A DNA stretch of 23,255 nt from JBFLXN01 sp040755715 [NCBI: Candidatus Edwardsbacteria bacterium] (GTDB taxonomy: Bacteria; Edwardsbacteria; AC1; JBFLXN01): the NCBI GenBank assembly GCA_040755715.1, contig JBFLXN010000025.1:1-23255 (forward strand), in the 5' to 3' direction. Under the pieces are notes generated by a model. That model did not search any database, had not been told where the DNA came from, and saw nothing but the letters and a program-made list of their open reading frames with translations. Position numbers and translations under genes: made by a program. Shown one piece after another: positions 7,473-15,245 of this stretch (its first letter is position 1; each line of letters begins with the position of its first letter).

Positions 7473-9158
7473 TTAGCCCTTTTCCATAGCCCGACAGAAA
7501 GCCTCTACTGCTTCAGGGTCAAATTGTGTAGTTGTATCTTTTTTAAGTCTTGAAATAGCTTCTTCTCTACTTAAACCTTTCCGGTATGGTCTATCAGAAG
7601 TCATCGCGTCGTAGGCATCCGCTACGCAAATAATCCTTGCATCTTGAGAGATATTATTATTTTTCAAGTGGTCAGGATAACCTCCTCCATCATAACGTTC
7701 GTGATGATGTCTGATGGCCGGAATCATCTCTTTCATTTGTTTGATTGGAACCATAGCTTCAGCCCCTCTAGCAGGATGTTGTTTCACTATGGCAAATTCT
7801 TCATCGGTCAGTTTATCTGGCTTTTTTAAGATGCTGTCGGGCATACCGATTTTCCCTACATCGTGGAGAACTCCTGCTAATTCTAAACGTTTTAAATCGT
7901 CCTCCTCATATCCCATTTCCTTGGCAATCATTAGACTATATTTTGTCACCCTTTCAGAATGACCGGCGGTATATTCATCCTTAGCATCGATGAGAGATAC
8001 TACTGTCTTAATTGAATTCACGAATAGTTCCTGCAAATCCTGATAAAGCCTAGCATTTTCTACAGCGATAGCTGCCTGACGGGCCAATCCCTCAAAGAGT
8101 TCTACATCGTCTTTAGTAAAGGTACCCTCACCAATTTTGTTCAACACTTGGGCTACGCCAATAACTTTGTCTTTAACCTTCAGAGGCACAGCTAAGATTG
8201 AACGAGTTACAAAACCTGACTTTTTGTCAACTCTCCCAAACCATCTCGGGTCCTTGGTTACATCAGACACTAATTCCGTTTGCCCCTTTTCTGCTACTGC
8301 CCCTACAATGCCTTTACCCCAGGGAACTCTAATTTTCTTTACCTCTTCTCCCTTTTCTCCAGTGGCAACTTCAAAATAAAGTTCTTTGGTTTCTTCATCA
8401 ATTCTAAAGATTGAACTTGCCTCAGCCCCAATCACATTTTTTGCTTCATCCATTACTGACTGTAATACTCGGTTCAAATCCAGACTAGAAGAGATGATAG
8501 CGCTCGTTTCTACTAAGGTCTGAATTCTATTCATTTTTTCTCTCATTTCACCATAAAGACGGGCATTTTCTATGAGAGTTGCCAGATGAGAACTCAACAA
8601 TTCTATAATTTCAAGGTCCTCTTCAGTAAAGTCTTGTTTTTGAACTTTGTTAATCAACTCAATCACACCCATTACATTCTCTTTCAGTTTCAGAGGAACG
8701 CAGAGAATATTATGAGTGGCGAAACCAAGTTTCTCGGCGAATTCTTTCTTCCATCTCGGCTCTTTAGTGACATCATTAACAATTAGAGGAATACCAGTCT
8801 TTGCTACCCAACCGGCAATACCTTCGCCCAAAACCAAATGTGCATCCTTTAATCCTTCGCTGGCTTCTCCTTTGACCACTACAAATCGCAAGGTTCTTTT
8901 CTCGGGTTCAACCAAGAGCAAAGAACTTGCCTGGCAAGCCGCAATTTCCTCAATTAAGTCCATCACTTTATCCATCACCGCATTGATGTTCATTGTGCTT
9001 GAGGCAATTTCGTTAATTCGCTGTAGGATTTTCACCTTCATTTTTAGATTAACCAATTGGGTAGCTATATTAGTTTCTGACGATTCTTTTAGGATTTTTC
9101 TCGGTGCAGTTCTGGTAGTCTTTTTGCGGCTATTTTGTTTTTTCTTAATGAGTGTCAT
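7473..9158 (-). CDS. Tandem-GAF HD-GYP cyclic-di-GMP phosphodiesterase
   Basis: A 561-residue cytoplasmic protein. A basic N-terminus is followed by two GAF domains (about 58-200 and 225-372), each with the 'GEGIAGWVA'/'GKGIVGAVA' and 'VPLK' landmarks, then an HD-GYP hydrolase domain (about 385-560). The catalytic set is complete: H400, the HD pair H432-D433 (LHDVGKIG), H461, H484-H486, the GYP motif HHERYDGGGYP (485-495) and D514 (VADAYDAM). The expected reaction is hydrolysis of c-di-GMP, with GAF-sensed input that cannot be named. GGAGG lies 4 nt before the ATG. The promoter is the downstream copy of the duplicated 46-bp element at 9173-9218. Confidence 0.96.
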   Translation of the reverse strand: MTLIKKKQNSRKKTTRTAPRKILKESSETNIATQLVNLKMKVKILQRINEIASSTMNINAVMDKVMDLIEEIAACQASSLLLVEPEKRTLRFVVVKGEASEGLKDAHLVLGEGIAGWVAKTGIPLIVNDVTKEPRWKKEFAEKLGFATHNILCVPLKLKENVMGVIELINKVQKQDFTEEDLEIIELLSSHLATLIENARLYGEMREKMNRIQTLVETSAIISSSLDLNRVLQSVMDEAKNVIGAEASSIFRIDEETKELYFEVATGEKGEEVKKIRVPWGKGIVGAVAEKGQTELVSDVTKDPRWFGRVDKKSGFVTRSILAVPLKVKDKVIGVAQVLNKIGEGTFTKDDVELFEGLARQAAIAVENARLYQDLQELFVNSIKTVVSLIDAKDEYTAGHSERVTKYSLMIAKEMGYEEDDLKRLELAGVLHDVGKIGMPDSILKKPDKLTDEEFAIVKQHPARGAEAMVPIKQMKEMIPAIRHHHERYDGGGYPDHLKNNNISQDARIICVADAYDAMTSDRPYRKGLSREEAISRLKKDTTTQFDPEAVEAFCRAMEKG

Positions 9159-9172
9159 AGGTCCTCCATAAT

Positions 9173-9218
9173 ATTTTTTGTCAATTTAAAGATAGCATAT
9201 TCAATTGAAGAAAGTCAA
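9173..9218 (-). repeat. 46-bp direct repeat, copy 1, carrying a promoter
   Basis: Identical over 46 bp to 12167-12212. On the minus strand it holds -35 TTGACT (9213-9218), an 18-nt spacer and an extended -10 TGC-TATCTT (TATCTT at 9189-9194). The palindrome TTCAATTGAA (9200-9209) lies between the two boxes, where a repressor could act. It sits about 15 nt upstream of the HD-GYP start codon. Confidence 0.85.
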
Positions 9219-9219
9219 C

Positions 9220-9276
9220 AAAAAACAAACCCCTCCCTTATTGTTCTCTCTTGTAGGGAGAGAACGAAGGTGAGGG
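9220..9276 (-). terminator. Rho-independent terminator of the propeller/peptidase unit
   Basis: On the minus strand the stem has a perfect core GTTCTCTC / GAGAGAAC (9258-9265 with 9243-9250). It is extended by imperfect pairing of CCCTC with GAGGG-type sequence and is followed directly by TTTGTTTTTT (9220-9229). It ends two bases before the promoter repeat of the HD-GYP gene and so separates the two units. Confidence 0.7.
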
Positions 9277-9753
9277 ATGTTGAAACAGCCCTTTTTTGTG
9301 CAATAAAAGCACATTCTTTTATTCCTAGAATTCTAAGCAGTGCTTTGTTAAATTTTGGCTCAAAATCTGCCTGAAAGCCTTCTGGCACAATAATATAAGC
9401 CTCTGAGGCACTTTTCTTGTGCTTTTGAGGAGGCCCTGAAGTAATCCCGCCAAAGGCGGGACTCTGTGTGAAACGGTGGATAAGTTTTTCAGACGAAAGC
9501 ATCCTTGCCGGTTTCTGTTCTGAAAAACCCACAGTGAGCACATAGAGTTTCGTGGCTTCAGAGCATTTCTTCTCTGCAGGCAAAATTGCTTGGGCTGTCT
9601 TTCTCTTGGTGAACAAGCCCAGAAGGCTTAAACGCTTGTCAGTGTTGATTTTCGTGCCAATTTTAGACAAAATTTTAACAAAGTCGTGTCTAAGAATTGT
9701 AAGAATGGCAGACTGTAGCTACAGCTTTATCAGCAACCCCAGTAAGGGAAGAG
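9277..9753. other. About 480 bp without a gene I can support
   Basis: Lies between the peptidase gene and the terminator. It contains a GC-rich hairpin (TCCCGCC-AAA-GGCGGGA, 9445-9461) and a perfect palindrome CTGTAGCTACAG (9713-9724). A long minus-strand open frame (TTG start at 9670, stop at 9215) crosses it, but it has no ribosome binding site, no recognisable domain, and runs through the terminator. It may be a decayed gene or a repeat element. Confidence 0.5.
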
Positions 9754-11136
9754 TTACCACACCAAAATCATCTTCTTTGTGGCGGAAAAATCACCCGCTT
9801 GTCCGCCGTTAGTTTGGCGGGCAGTCAGACGGTAAAAATACACGCCCGCCGCTACCCGCTTTCCGCTCTCATCCCTTCCATCCCAAGTCACCTTGTAAGC
9901 TCCTGGAGTTTTAGGCTCCTGCACTAATGTTTTGACTAACTGTCCAGCAGAGTTGTAGATTTTTAATGAAATGTTGCTCTCAACTGACAACTGATACTTG
10001 ATAACTGAGGACTGATTGAATGGATTAGGGTAATTGCTGAGCAGTGAAAAGGTCAAAATTTCATCATCTTTTAGGGCTCTTTCTTCAACTCCTACAGGAT
10101 TATTTACTATCACCTGCTGACTATCTACAGAGACATTCCCATATTCATCATATACCCAGCCCAAAACCCAGTAAGTGCCGTTTGGAAAATCCTTTGTCCT
10201 CCATGTCCCGGAGGTATCCGAGATTTCCACAATTGAATCTCCATCCGTATTTGTGACTATATAATAATATTGTCTTATATCATAGTCACCGTAAGTGCTG
10301 CATGTCGCATCGTTTTTGAATATGGTATTCACGATAGCAGAATTATCCCATTCCAGTTTATGAGCGAAATAGAAAGAGAGAGTTTTGGGAAGATTTATTG
10401 GCCCATGGATTTCATATTCTATTTTATGGGGGTTTATCATCTCCCAGATTGGATTTGTAGGAATAGATTGACCGAACTTATCATATATCCTCGCAACTAT
10501 ATCAACATCTCCGGATAAATTATTTGGGGAAAGATAATCACTTGTGTTATTTTTGCAGAATGCAAATTTAGAGCCAGGCAGCGCCTCTTCTATTACAGGT
10601 TTTGATGTATCTTCGTCTGGAGAAGCGAATATGAGCGGATTTTCAATGAATAACCAGGTTGCAGACGTCCAAATCTTCCCCGCATTCCTTATCCTGGCAA
10701 AATGTATATGGTCAAATCCCGAAACAGGCCAGGGAACAACATATCCAATTATCTCTCCTGTTGTTACCCAATCCCCTATATTTCTATGCGGGCGATTCGG
10801 GTCAATATGTGCATATAGCCAAGCATCTGAAGAATCAGCCCAAGAGGTATCTTTGTCAGATATTGCAAGTCTCCAGTGGTATTGAGCCGCAGTGGTAAGC
10901 CACGCCTTCACCCATCCATCCTCAACGGTTCTGCATTCCCTTCCAACCGTTATTCCCATCACATCAATTCCAGGATGCAGATACGGGGCTCCCCCGTAAT
11001 TCTGATATTCACCCCATCCATTTCCAAGTGGATGAAGTGAATCCTGTGGCGGAATACACCAGCCTATCCCAAAGGAATTTCCCGCTGTGATTAACAGAAT
11101 AGAAAGAAAAAGAAGCAGAAGCATTTGACTTTTCAT
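9754..11136 (-). CDS. Secreted M23-family metallopeptidase-like protein with C-terminal sorting domain
   Basis: 460 residues. A signal peptide (about 1-23) is followed by an M23/LytM-like domain (about 30-175). The zinc-site residues H54 and D58 (HPGID) and H145 (HIHF) are present, along with H110 (LYAHID) and H143, so it could cleave peptidoglycan or another peptide. A beta-rich middle region follows. Residues about 363-460 form a FlgD-Ig/type IX-secretion-type domain: 'LLSNYPNPFN', 'IYNSAGQLVKTL', 'VTWDGRDESGKRVAAGVYFYRL'. The run RQTNGGQA (440-447) interrupts the usual 'TAGDFSATKKM' ending and is encoded by a palindromic element. The gene starts 6 nt after the upstream propeller-like gene, so the two form an operon. 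Confidence 0.88.
   Translation of the reverse strand: MKSQMLLLLFLSILLITAGNSFGIGWCIPPQDSLHPLGNGWGEYQNYGGAPYLHPGIDVMGITVGRECRTVEDGWVKAWLTTAAQYHWRLAISDKDTSWADSSDAWLYAHIDPNRPHRNIGDWVTTGEIIGYVVPWPVSGFDHIHFARIRNAGKIWTSATWLFIENPLIFASPDEDTSKPVIEEALPGSKFAFCKNNTSDYLSPNNLSGDVDIVARIYDKFGQSIPTNPIWEMINPHKIEYEIHGPINLPKTLSFYFAHKLEWDNSAIVNTIFKNDATCSTYGDYDIRQYYYIVTNTDGDSIVEISDTSGTWRTKDFPNGTYWVLGWVYDEYGNVSVDSQQVIVNNPVGVEERALKDDEILTFSLLSNYPNPFNQSSVIKYQLSVESNISLKIYNSAGQLVKTLVQEPKTPGAYKVTWDGRDESGKRVAAGVYFYRLTARQTNGGQAGDFSATKKMILVW
9796..9822. repeat. Small palindromic element inserted in frame in the peptidase gene
   Basis: The arms GTCCGCC (9801-9807) and GGCGGGC (9816-9822) pair over 7 bp with one G-U. Bases 9796-9819 (24 nt, eight codons) encode RQTNGGQA, which is absent from the usual form of this sorting-domain ending. 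A related hairpin is at 9445-9461. Confidence 0.5.
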
Positions 11137-11142
11137 TTCACT

Positions 11143-12150
11143 TCACCTCACTTTTTCAAATATATATGTTTTCTCCGCTCCTTCAACAAATAGAATCTTT
11201 CCATCCGGAGAGAATTTTACCAAGGGGCGATGGATGCTCCACCCTCCAAGAAATACATCTCTCTCCCAGACTTTCACTCCATCTTTTGCATAGAGCAAAA
11301 CTTTACCATTATTGTATCTTTTTGACTCCTCTGCATTTTCTCCTTCATCTTTTGAAACCCCACTTGCTATTATCTCATCTTCTGAGATATCAATGGATGA
11401 ATATGTAAGACAAGGGTCGCTGAGATGCTTTTTCCAAACAAGAGATAACTTCTTAGAATCAAAGAGACAAAGGTTTCTTGGAGTTATACAAGCTATGATT
11501 TTGCCATCTTTGGAAAAGCAAAGCTGGTAGGCAAAAGGTTCCTCAAGACTTACACTTGCAATTTCTACCCCATTCCTGTAAAGTTTGACTTCCCCCATCT
11601 CTTCAAGTGTAGCAAGCCTTCCATCAGGTGAAGAGGCAAATATACTTCCACTTCCTTTAATCCGGTAAAGTTCCTTCCCACTTGCATTAAATGTATGTAT
11701 CTCTCGGAATGAAGTCTTAACAAAAAAGATGTTTTCTCTGGATGCGAAAACACCTCCTTCAAATCCTTTTATTTCCGCCTCTCTTCTTTTTTTCCCTACC
11801 TCATTATAAAATGTGAGATAAGAAGTTAAACCCTCAACTCCTGCTCCCTTTAATCCGATGGTTGTCTTTCCATCATTTGAAATCCAGAACCAATTTTCCT
11901 TCGTGTTCCATTTCTCCCACAAAAGCGTTCCGTTTTTGTTCTTGAGAGCAAAGTGTTCAATAGTTCCGTCTTTCCCAAACCGGGTCTCACTCCAAAAATT
12001 TCCATTTTCGGATTTAATCCCGTAAGACGGCACTGTCGGGATTTCCTTTGTAAGCCTCATCTCCAATGCAGACAAAACAAAAAAAGACGGAGATAAAAAC
12101 CCAAAAATGAAGGTGATGAGAAAAAGTAGCATCTCATATTTTTTGAACAT
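11143..12150 (-). CDS. Exported beta-propeller-like protein
   Basis: 335 residues with a signal peptide or membrane anchor (hydrophobic about 7-29, possibly cut after LSA). The rest is beta-rich and repetitive, with recurring strand/turn patterns such as 'FGKDGTIEHFALKNKNGTLLW', 'ISNDGKTTIGLKGAG', 'FSKDGKIIACITPRNLCLFDSKKLSLVW' and 'FSPDGKILFVEGAEKTYIFEK'. These are typical of WD40/PQQ-like blades, suggesting a surface or periplasmic propeller. No catalytic motif is seen. GGAGAA precedes the ATG. Transcription probably starts at the duplicated 46-bp promoter (12167-12212), and the M23 peptidase gene follows directly. A joint role at the cell envelope is an inference. Confidence 0.75.
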   Translation of the reverse strand: MFKKYEMLLFLITFIFGFLSPSFFVLSALEMRLTKEIPTVPSYGIKSENGNFWSETRFGKDGTIEHFALKNKNGTLLWEKWNTKENWFWISNDGKTTIGLKGAGVEGLTSYLTFYNEVGKKRREAEIKGFEGGVFASRENIFFVKTSFREIHTFNASGKELYRIKGSGSIFASSPDGRLATLEEMGEVKLYRNGVEIASVSLEEPFAYQLCFSKDGKIIACITPRNLCLFDSKKLSLVWKKHLSDPCLTYSSIDISEDEIIASGVSKDEGENAEESKRYNNGKVLLYAKDGVKVWERDVFLGGWSIHRPLVKFSPDGKILFVEGAEKTYIFEKVR

Positions 12151-12166
12151 TTCATTCTCCTTTTAG

Positions 12167-12212
12167 ATTTTTTGTCAATTTAAAGATAGCATATTCAATT
12201 GAAGAAAGTCAA
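12167..12212 (-). repeat. 46-bp direct repeat, copy 2, carrying a promoter
   Basis: Perfect copy of 9173-9218: -35 TTGACT (12207-12212), TTCAATTGAA palindrome (12194-12203) and -10 TATCTT (12183-12188). It lies just upstream of the propeller-like gene (ATG at 12150). The sequences on either side of the two copies are unrelated. Confidence 0.85.
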
Positions 12213-12456
12213 TGAAAAGCGGTCTGAAGCAACCAATTCCAGCAAAAACCATCGCAAGACATACCCACAAAGTTAAATCTCTCATATTCATCCTTTTCAC
12301 CCCCCTCTCTTGCTGAACGAGTTTTTGACAAACATTTCTTAACACAAGAGAAACCCGGCTCAAAAGTCAAGACCTTTGCCATTCTTCGGAACCTGTCCGT
12401 CATTGTCAGTGTAGCGGAACAAGATAGCATTTAATATGCGTCAGGCGAAGTGGCGG
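12213..12456. other. Gap between the methyltransferase gene and the promoter repeat
   Basis: No supportable gene. Two short overlapping minus-strand open frames (12209-12430 and 12175-12363) lack ribosome binding sites and domains. The string TGCTATCTT (12421-12429 on the minus strand) repeats the extended -10 of the 46-bp repeat, but no matching -35 is placed correctly. It could be the remains of another copy or an unrecognised RNA. Confidence 0.4.
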
Positions 12457-13476
12457 TTATTTTTTCTCCCGACATAATGAATCCCCCACTTTAGAAAAGT
12501 GCGTGGATGAAAACAAATCGCTCTGTATTTCTCTAACCATCTCGTATTTTATTGTTTTTCTCCTCTTGTGGAGCAAGCAGATTTCTTCTTTTTCTAATTC
12601 TAATGAATCTTTCGGAATAACAAATGCGTCTTTAATCTTATCCCAATCTTTGTTTCTTAGTGTTACTACAGTATCAAGAAAAATACTAACATGGCATTCA
12701 TTTACTATTGTTGGCTCTACCTGTTCCAGTTTACTATTCGTTATCTCAACATACTTCGGATCAATATCAATCCCTATAAATTTTCTTCCCAATTTTTTCG
12801 CTGCAATTGCTGTTGTCCCAGTGCCGATAAATGGGTCGAGCACAATGTCTGCCTCGTCAGTACTCATAAGTAGCAACCTCTCAAGGAGATGGATTGGAAG
12901 TTGACAGGGATGTTCGTCTCTCCTTTTCTTATGCCTAATTCTGTGAATATCTGTCCACACATCAGACACAAGTGGTCCAAATTGATGCATCTGGCTTTTC
13001 TTACCGCCATAGTCTTGCAAGATATAATGGCAGTTCCTACAACGTTTATGCAACATTCTAATATCGTAAAACTTAAATTCGTCAGACTTCACATAATATA
13101 AAATTCCATAGTGATTAGGCAAAAGCGTTTTGCCAAGAGGAGAACCCATCGCATCCCAGGCAATCCAATGGCGAAAGGTAGCAATTTCATTTAGATAAGA
13201 GCCAAAATATATCAACCATTTTGGAATATTATGAACAAAAATTGAACCTGTGGGTTTAATAATACGAACCATTTCAGTAAGCCACTCTTTGCACCAAGAG
13301 AGATATTCTTGAACTTCATGTTTATCATAATAACTGTTATATTTCTTTTTCAGGTTAAATGGCGGGTCAGCAAAAGTGACATCAACGCTATCATCTGGAA
13401 TTTTTCTCATAACTTCTAAACAATCGCCTTGGATAATAGTGTTTATTAAACTCTCAAAATATTTTTTATCCGGCAT
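12457..13476 (-). CDS. Beta-class DNA methyltransferase (adenine-N6 or cytosine-N4)
   Basis: 339 residues. The catalytic motif DPPF (37-40, in VTFADPPFNLK) comes before the SAM-binding motif DPFIGTGTT (214-222, followed by FIGIDID). This order defines the beta group of amino-methyltransferases. The target-recognition region lies between them and contains a Cys/His cluster (CRNCHY, 146-151). The tail after about 250 is an extra segment of unknown role. The start overlaps the endonuclease stop by 11 nt, with AGAGAGAT upstream. It would protect the host from the endonuclease encoded just upstream. Recognition sequence cannot be read from the protein. Confidence 0.93.
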   Translation of the reverse strand: MPDKKYFESLINTIIQGDCLEVMRKIPDDSVDVTFADPPFNLKKKYNSYYDKHEVQEYLSWCKEWLTEMVRIIKPTGSIFVHNIPKWLIYFGSYLNEIATFRHWIAWDAMGSPLGKTLLPNHYGILYYVKSDEFKFYDIRMLHKRCRNCHYILQDYGGKKSQMHQFGPLVSDVWTDIHRIRHKKRRDEHPCQLPIHLLERLLLMSTDEADIVLDPFIGTGTTAIAAKKLGRKFIGIDIDPKYVEITNSKLEQVEPTIVNECHVSIFLDTVVTLRNKDWDKIKDAFVIPKDSLELEKEEICLLHKRRKTIKYEMVREIQSDLFSSTHFSKVGDSLCREKK

Positions 13477-14443
13477 GAAATATCTCTCTTAGTAAATTCT
13501 CAAATCTTTCAAGTTCGTCCTTGCTAAATGTAAAAACAAAATCATAAGCCTCAACCATACGCTTTAGGTCGCCTCTTCTCACATACCAACCGATTCCGTC
13601 CACAAAACCAACAAAAATTACATTCGGATAATTTTTCTTCAAATAATCAGCGACTGTCTTTTCAGTCTTTGCTTTATCTCCCATTCCAGAAGCAGTTGTG
13701 ACAGAGTAGGAACATTCAATTATTATCTTTGGAGCAGTCTTATTGGGAACAATAAAATCCATCGTTCTTGGAATATTACCTGCTTCAGGAATTTTGAACT
13801 TACCCTTTTCAAAACTCAATTTATTAACCGTTAGAATTTGTTCAATTACAACTTCAGGATTACCTTCTGTGGCAGCTTTATATGAACCCTTTGTTTTGTA
13901 TCTGATTATAGTATCAACCATAGACTCTATAGAGAAACCAAACTTGTTTATATTAAGTTTCTTAAACTCAAAAAGTGGTAGAACCTTTTTTATTACAGGA
14001 ACCGTTGGTCCCTTAAAAAATAAATTTACAATACCTTCAGCAAATTTTTTGTTTGTTTTGATAACGGATTTTATCTTGTCCAGACCCCATTCTGTTTTGA
14101 AATCCTCGCTTGGCCAAGAATCTTTATTAACAAGTGTAGATAGAGTTTCATCATCCGCGGCTCTAATAAATGTTACTAACCTTTGCAAACTTTCTTTTGA
14201 AAAACCAGTTATAGTTAAAATTGCATCTAGACCATCTTCTACTTCCGTGATGTGTTTCAAGAGAACTGATTCTTTTAATCCTTCCTGCTCTATCTTGTTT
14301 TTAAGAAGAAAAATATTCTGAGCGATCGCAGAAATATATCCTTCATGGTATTCTTCAAACTCTACATTCTGGAAATAGAAGGTGTTTTTTGAGATTACAG
14401 TATTGAACTTTTCATCTAATGAAGGATAATGTGTTGCAGACAT
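13466..14443 (-). CDS. Type II restriction endonuclease, DpnII-like
   Basis: 325 residues. A helical N-terminal part (about 1-190) is followed by a nuclease core: D229 (RTMDFIV), then E243 in KIIIECSYSVTTASG, with K257, K259 and K262 in GDKAKTEKT. The second acidic residue is followed by C-S rather than x-K. This recalls the DpnII/MboI family, where the lysine of the PD-(D/E)xK site is likewise displaced. GAGGT precedes the ATG. It sits 7 nt after the upstream nuclease-like gene and overlaps the methyltransferase by 11 nt, which strongly supports a restriction-modification role. The DpnII-family assignment is from pattern memory and is the less certain part. Confidence 0.75.
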   Translation of the reverse strand: MSATHYPSLDEKFNTVISKNTFYFQNVEFEEYHEGYISAIAQNIFLLKNKIEQEGLKESVLLKHITEVEDGLDAILTITGFSKESLQRLVTFIRAADDETLSTLVNKDSWPSEDFKTEWGLDKIKSVIKTNKKFAEGIVNLFFKGPTVPVIKKVLPLFEFKKLNINKFGFSIESMVDTIIRYKTKGSYKAATEGNPEVVIEQILTVNKLSFEKGKFKIPEAGNIPRTMDFIVPNKTAPKIIIECSYSVTTASGMGDKAKTEKTVADYLKKNYPNVIFVGFVDGIGWYVRRGDLKRMVEAYDFVFTFSKDELERFENLLREIFHAG

Positions 14444-14450
14444 TTTTACC

Positions 14451-15149
14451 TCATTTCGGCAGCTCTTTTATTAGCGATTTTAATTCTACAACCTCGATAT
14501 ATTTAGGGCATTTATCCCAATCATGTTCCCAACATACAATTATATTTGCTGCCTCACCTTCTTTTGTTGGATGATTGTCCCGTTGATATTCAGAACTTTT
14601 AAACTGAAATTCGATTGTTTCCCTCACCCAAGCACGCCCATTGAATCGTCTACCTACAGCATCAGGAAAATGTTCCTTTATCTCTTCTATTTTTATTCCT
14701 ATTTCATCATTTACCTTGCTGAATAAGAAAACTACACCCTGCTCATTGATTGGTGCAAAGGTAAGCCCTCTGAAATCAATAACTTCTCCAACTTGAGAAA
14801 TTTCTTTTCCCTTACGATATGTAAAACCAAATTTCTTAACTTCTTTCCCTTCAAAAATTCTTCCGACTGTAAATCTATATTTTTTGAAGCGTTGAATAAC
14901 TTCAATATCTATTTCTGTGTTTGCCGATATAGAATGTTGTCTGAACCAACCAGTAAGTCCATGTATTCTTCTATCAGTAGTCGTGTAAACTGCATAATTT
15001 AACTCTACTCCATATTTACTATCATCAAAAAGCACCTCTATTTTTGCACTTTTCTTTGGAAAAAGTGGTATAAGATCTTTTCTTATAGAAATAAAACCTA
15101 ACTTCACGTTAATTGGTGTGACCTTTTGGCTTATTTTATGTGCTTTCAT
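14451..15149 (-). CDS. Probable R-M accessory protein: B3-like N-terminus and nuclease-like C-terminus
   Basis: 232 residues. The N-terminal half (about 10-115), with 'RRIHGLTGWFRQHSISANTEIDIEV', resembles the B3-like DNA-binding barrels found in some restriction enzymes. The C-terminal half opens with DFRGLTFAPINEQGVVFLF (125-143), contains 'ETIEFQFKSSEY' (177-188) and 'NIIVCWEHDWDKCP' (202-215), and ends with VELK (221-224). I read this as a PD-(D/E)xK-like fold with E222 and K224, but the expected catalytic Asp before IVCW is Asn202. Strong Shine-Dalgarno GAGGAGG. It is the first of three tightly packed genes with the endonuclease and methyltransferase. It could be a second nuclease, a specificity subunit or an inactive regulator. 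Confidence 0.55.
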   Translation of the reverse strand: MKAHKISQKVTPINVKLGFISIRKDLIPLFPKKSAKIEVLFDDSKYGVELNYAVYTTTDRRIHGLTGWFRQHSISANTEIDIEVIQRFKKYRFTVGRIFEGKEVKKFGFTYRKGKEISQVGEVIDFRGLTFAPINEQGVVFLFSKVNDEIGIKIEEIKEHFPDAVGRRFNGRAWVRETIEFQFKSSEYQRDNHPTKEGEAANIIVCWEHDWDKCPKYIEVVELKSLIKELPK

Positions 15150-15245
15150 TGCACCCTCCTCAAAAACAATATATACTCATCCTTCATTGTATTCTGTATC
15201 CCTTTTATTGGCTTTATAATTTTCTGGTCAAGGAGAAATCCATTT
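15150..15245. other. Leader of the R-M cassette
   Basis: The gap before the cassette holds GAGGAGG 5 nt from the ATG at 15149 and some -10-like words (TACAAT, TATATT). A TTGACC occurs near 15220-15225 on the minus strand, but no well-spaced -35/-10 pair is clear. No repeat or terminator is seen. Confidence 0.3.

Noticed and set aside
9215-9670. 151-codon minus-strand open frame
   Set aside because: TTG start with no ribosome binding site, no recognisable domain, and it overlaps the terminator and the end of the promoter repeat. Kept only as a note on the region.
9173-12212. Insertion sequence bounded by the 46-bp repeats
   Set aside because: The repeats are direct, contain promoters, and enclose no transposase or integrase.
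12175-12430. Two overlapping short minus-strand frames
   Set aside because: Different frames, no ribosome binding sites, overlap the 46-bp repeat, no domain.
13743-14321. 192-codon plus-strand frame opposite the endonuclease gene
   Set aside because: It lies wholly inside the endonuclease gene, has no domain, and is explained as the complement of a real coding frame.
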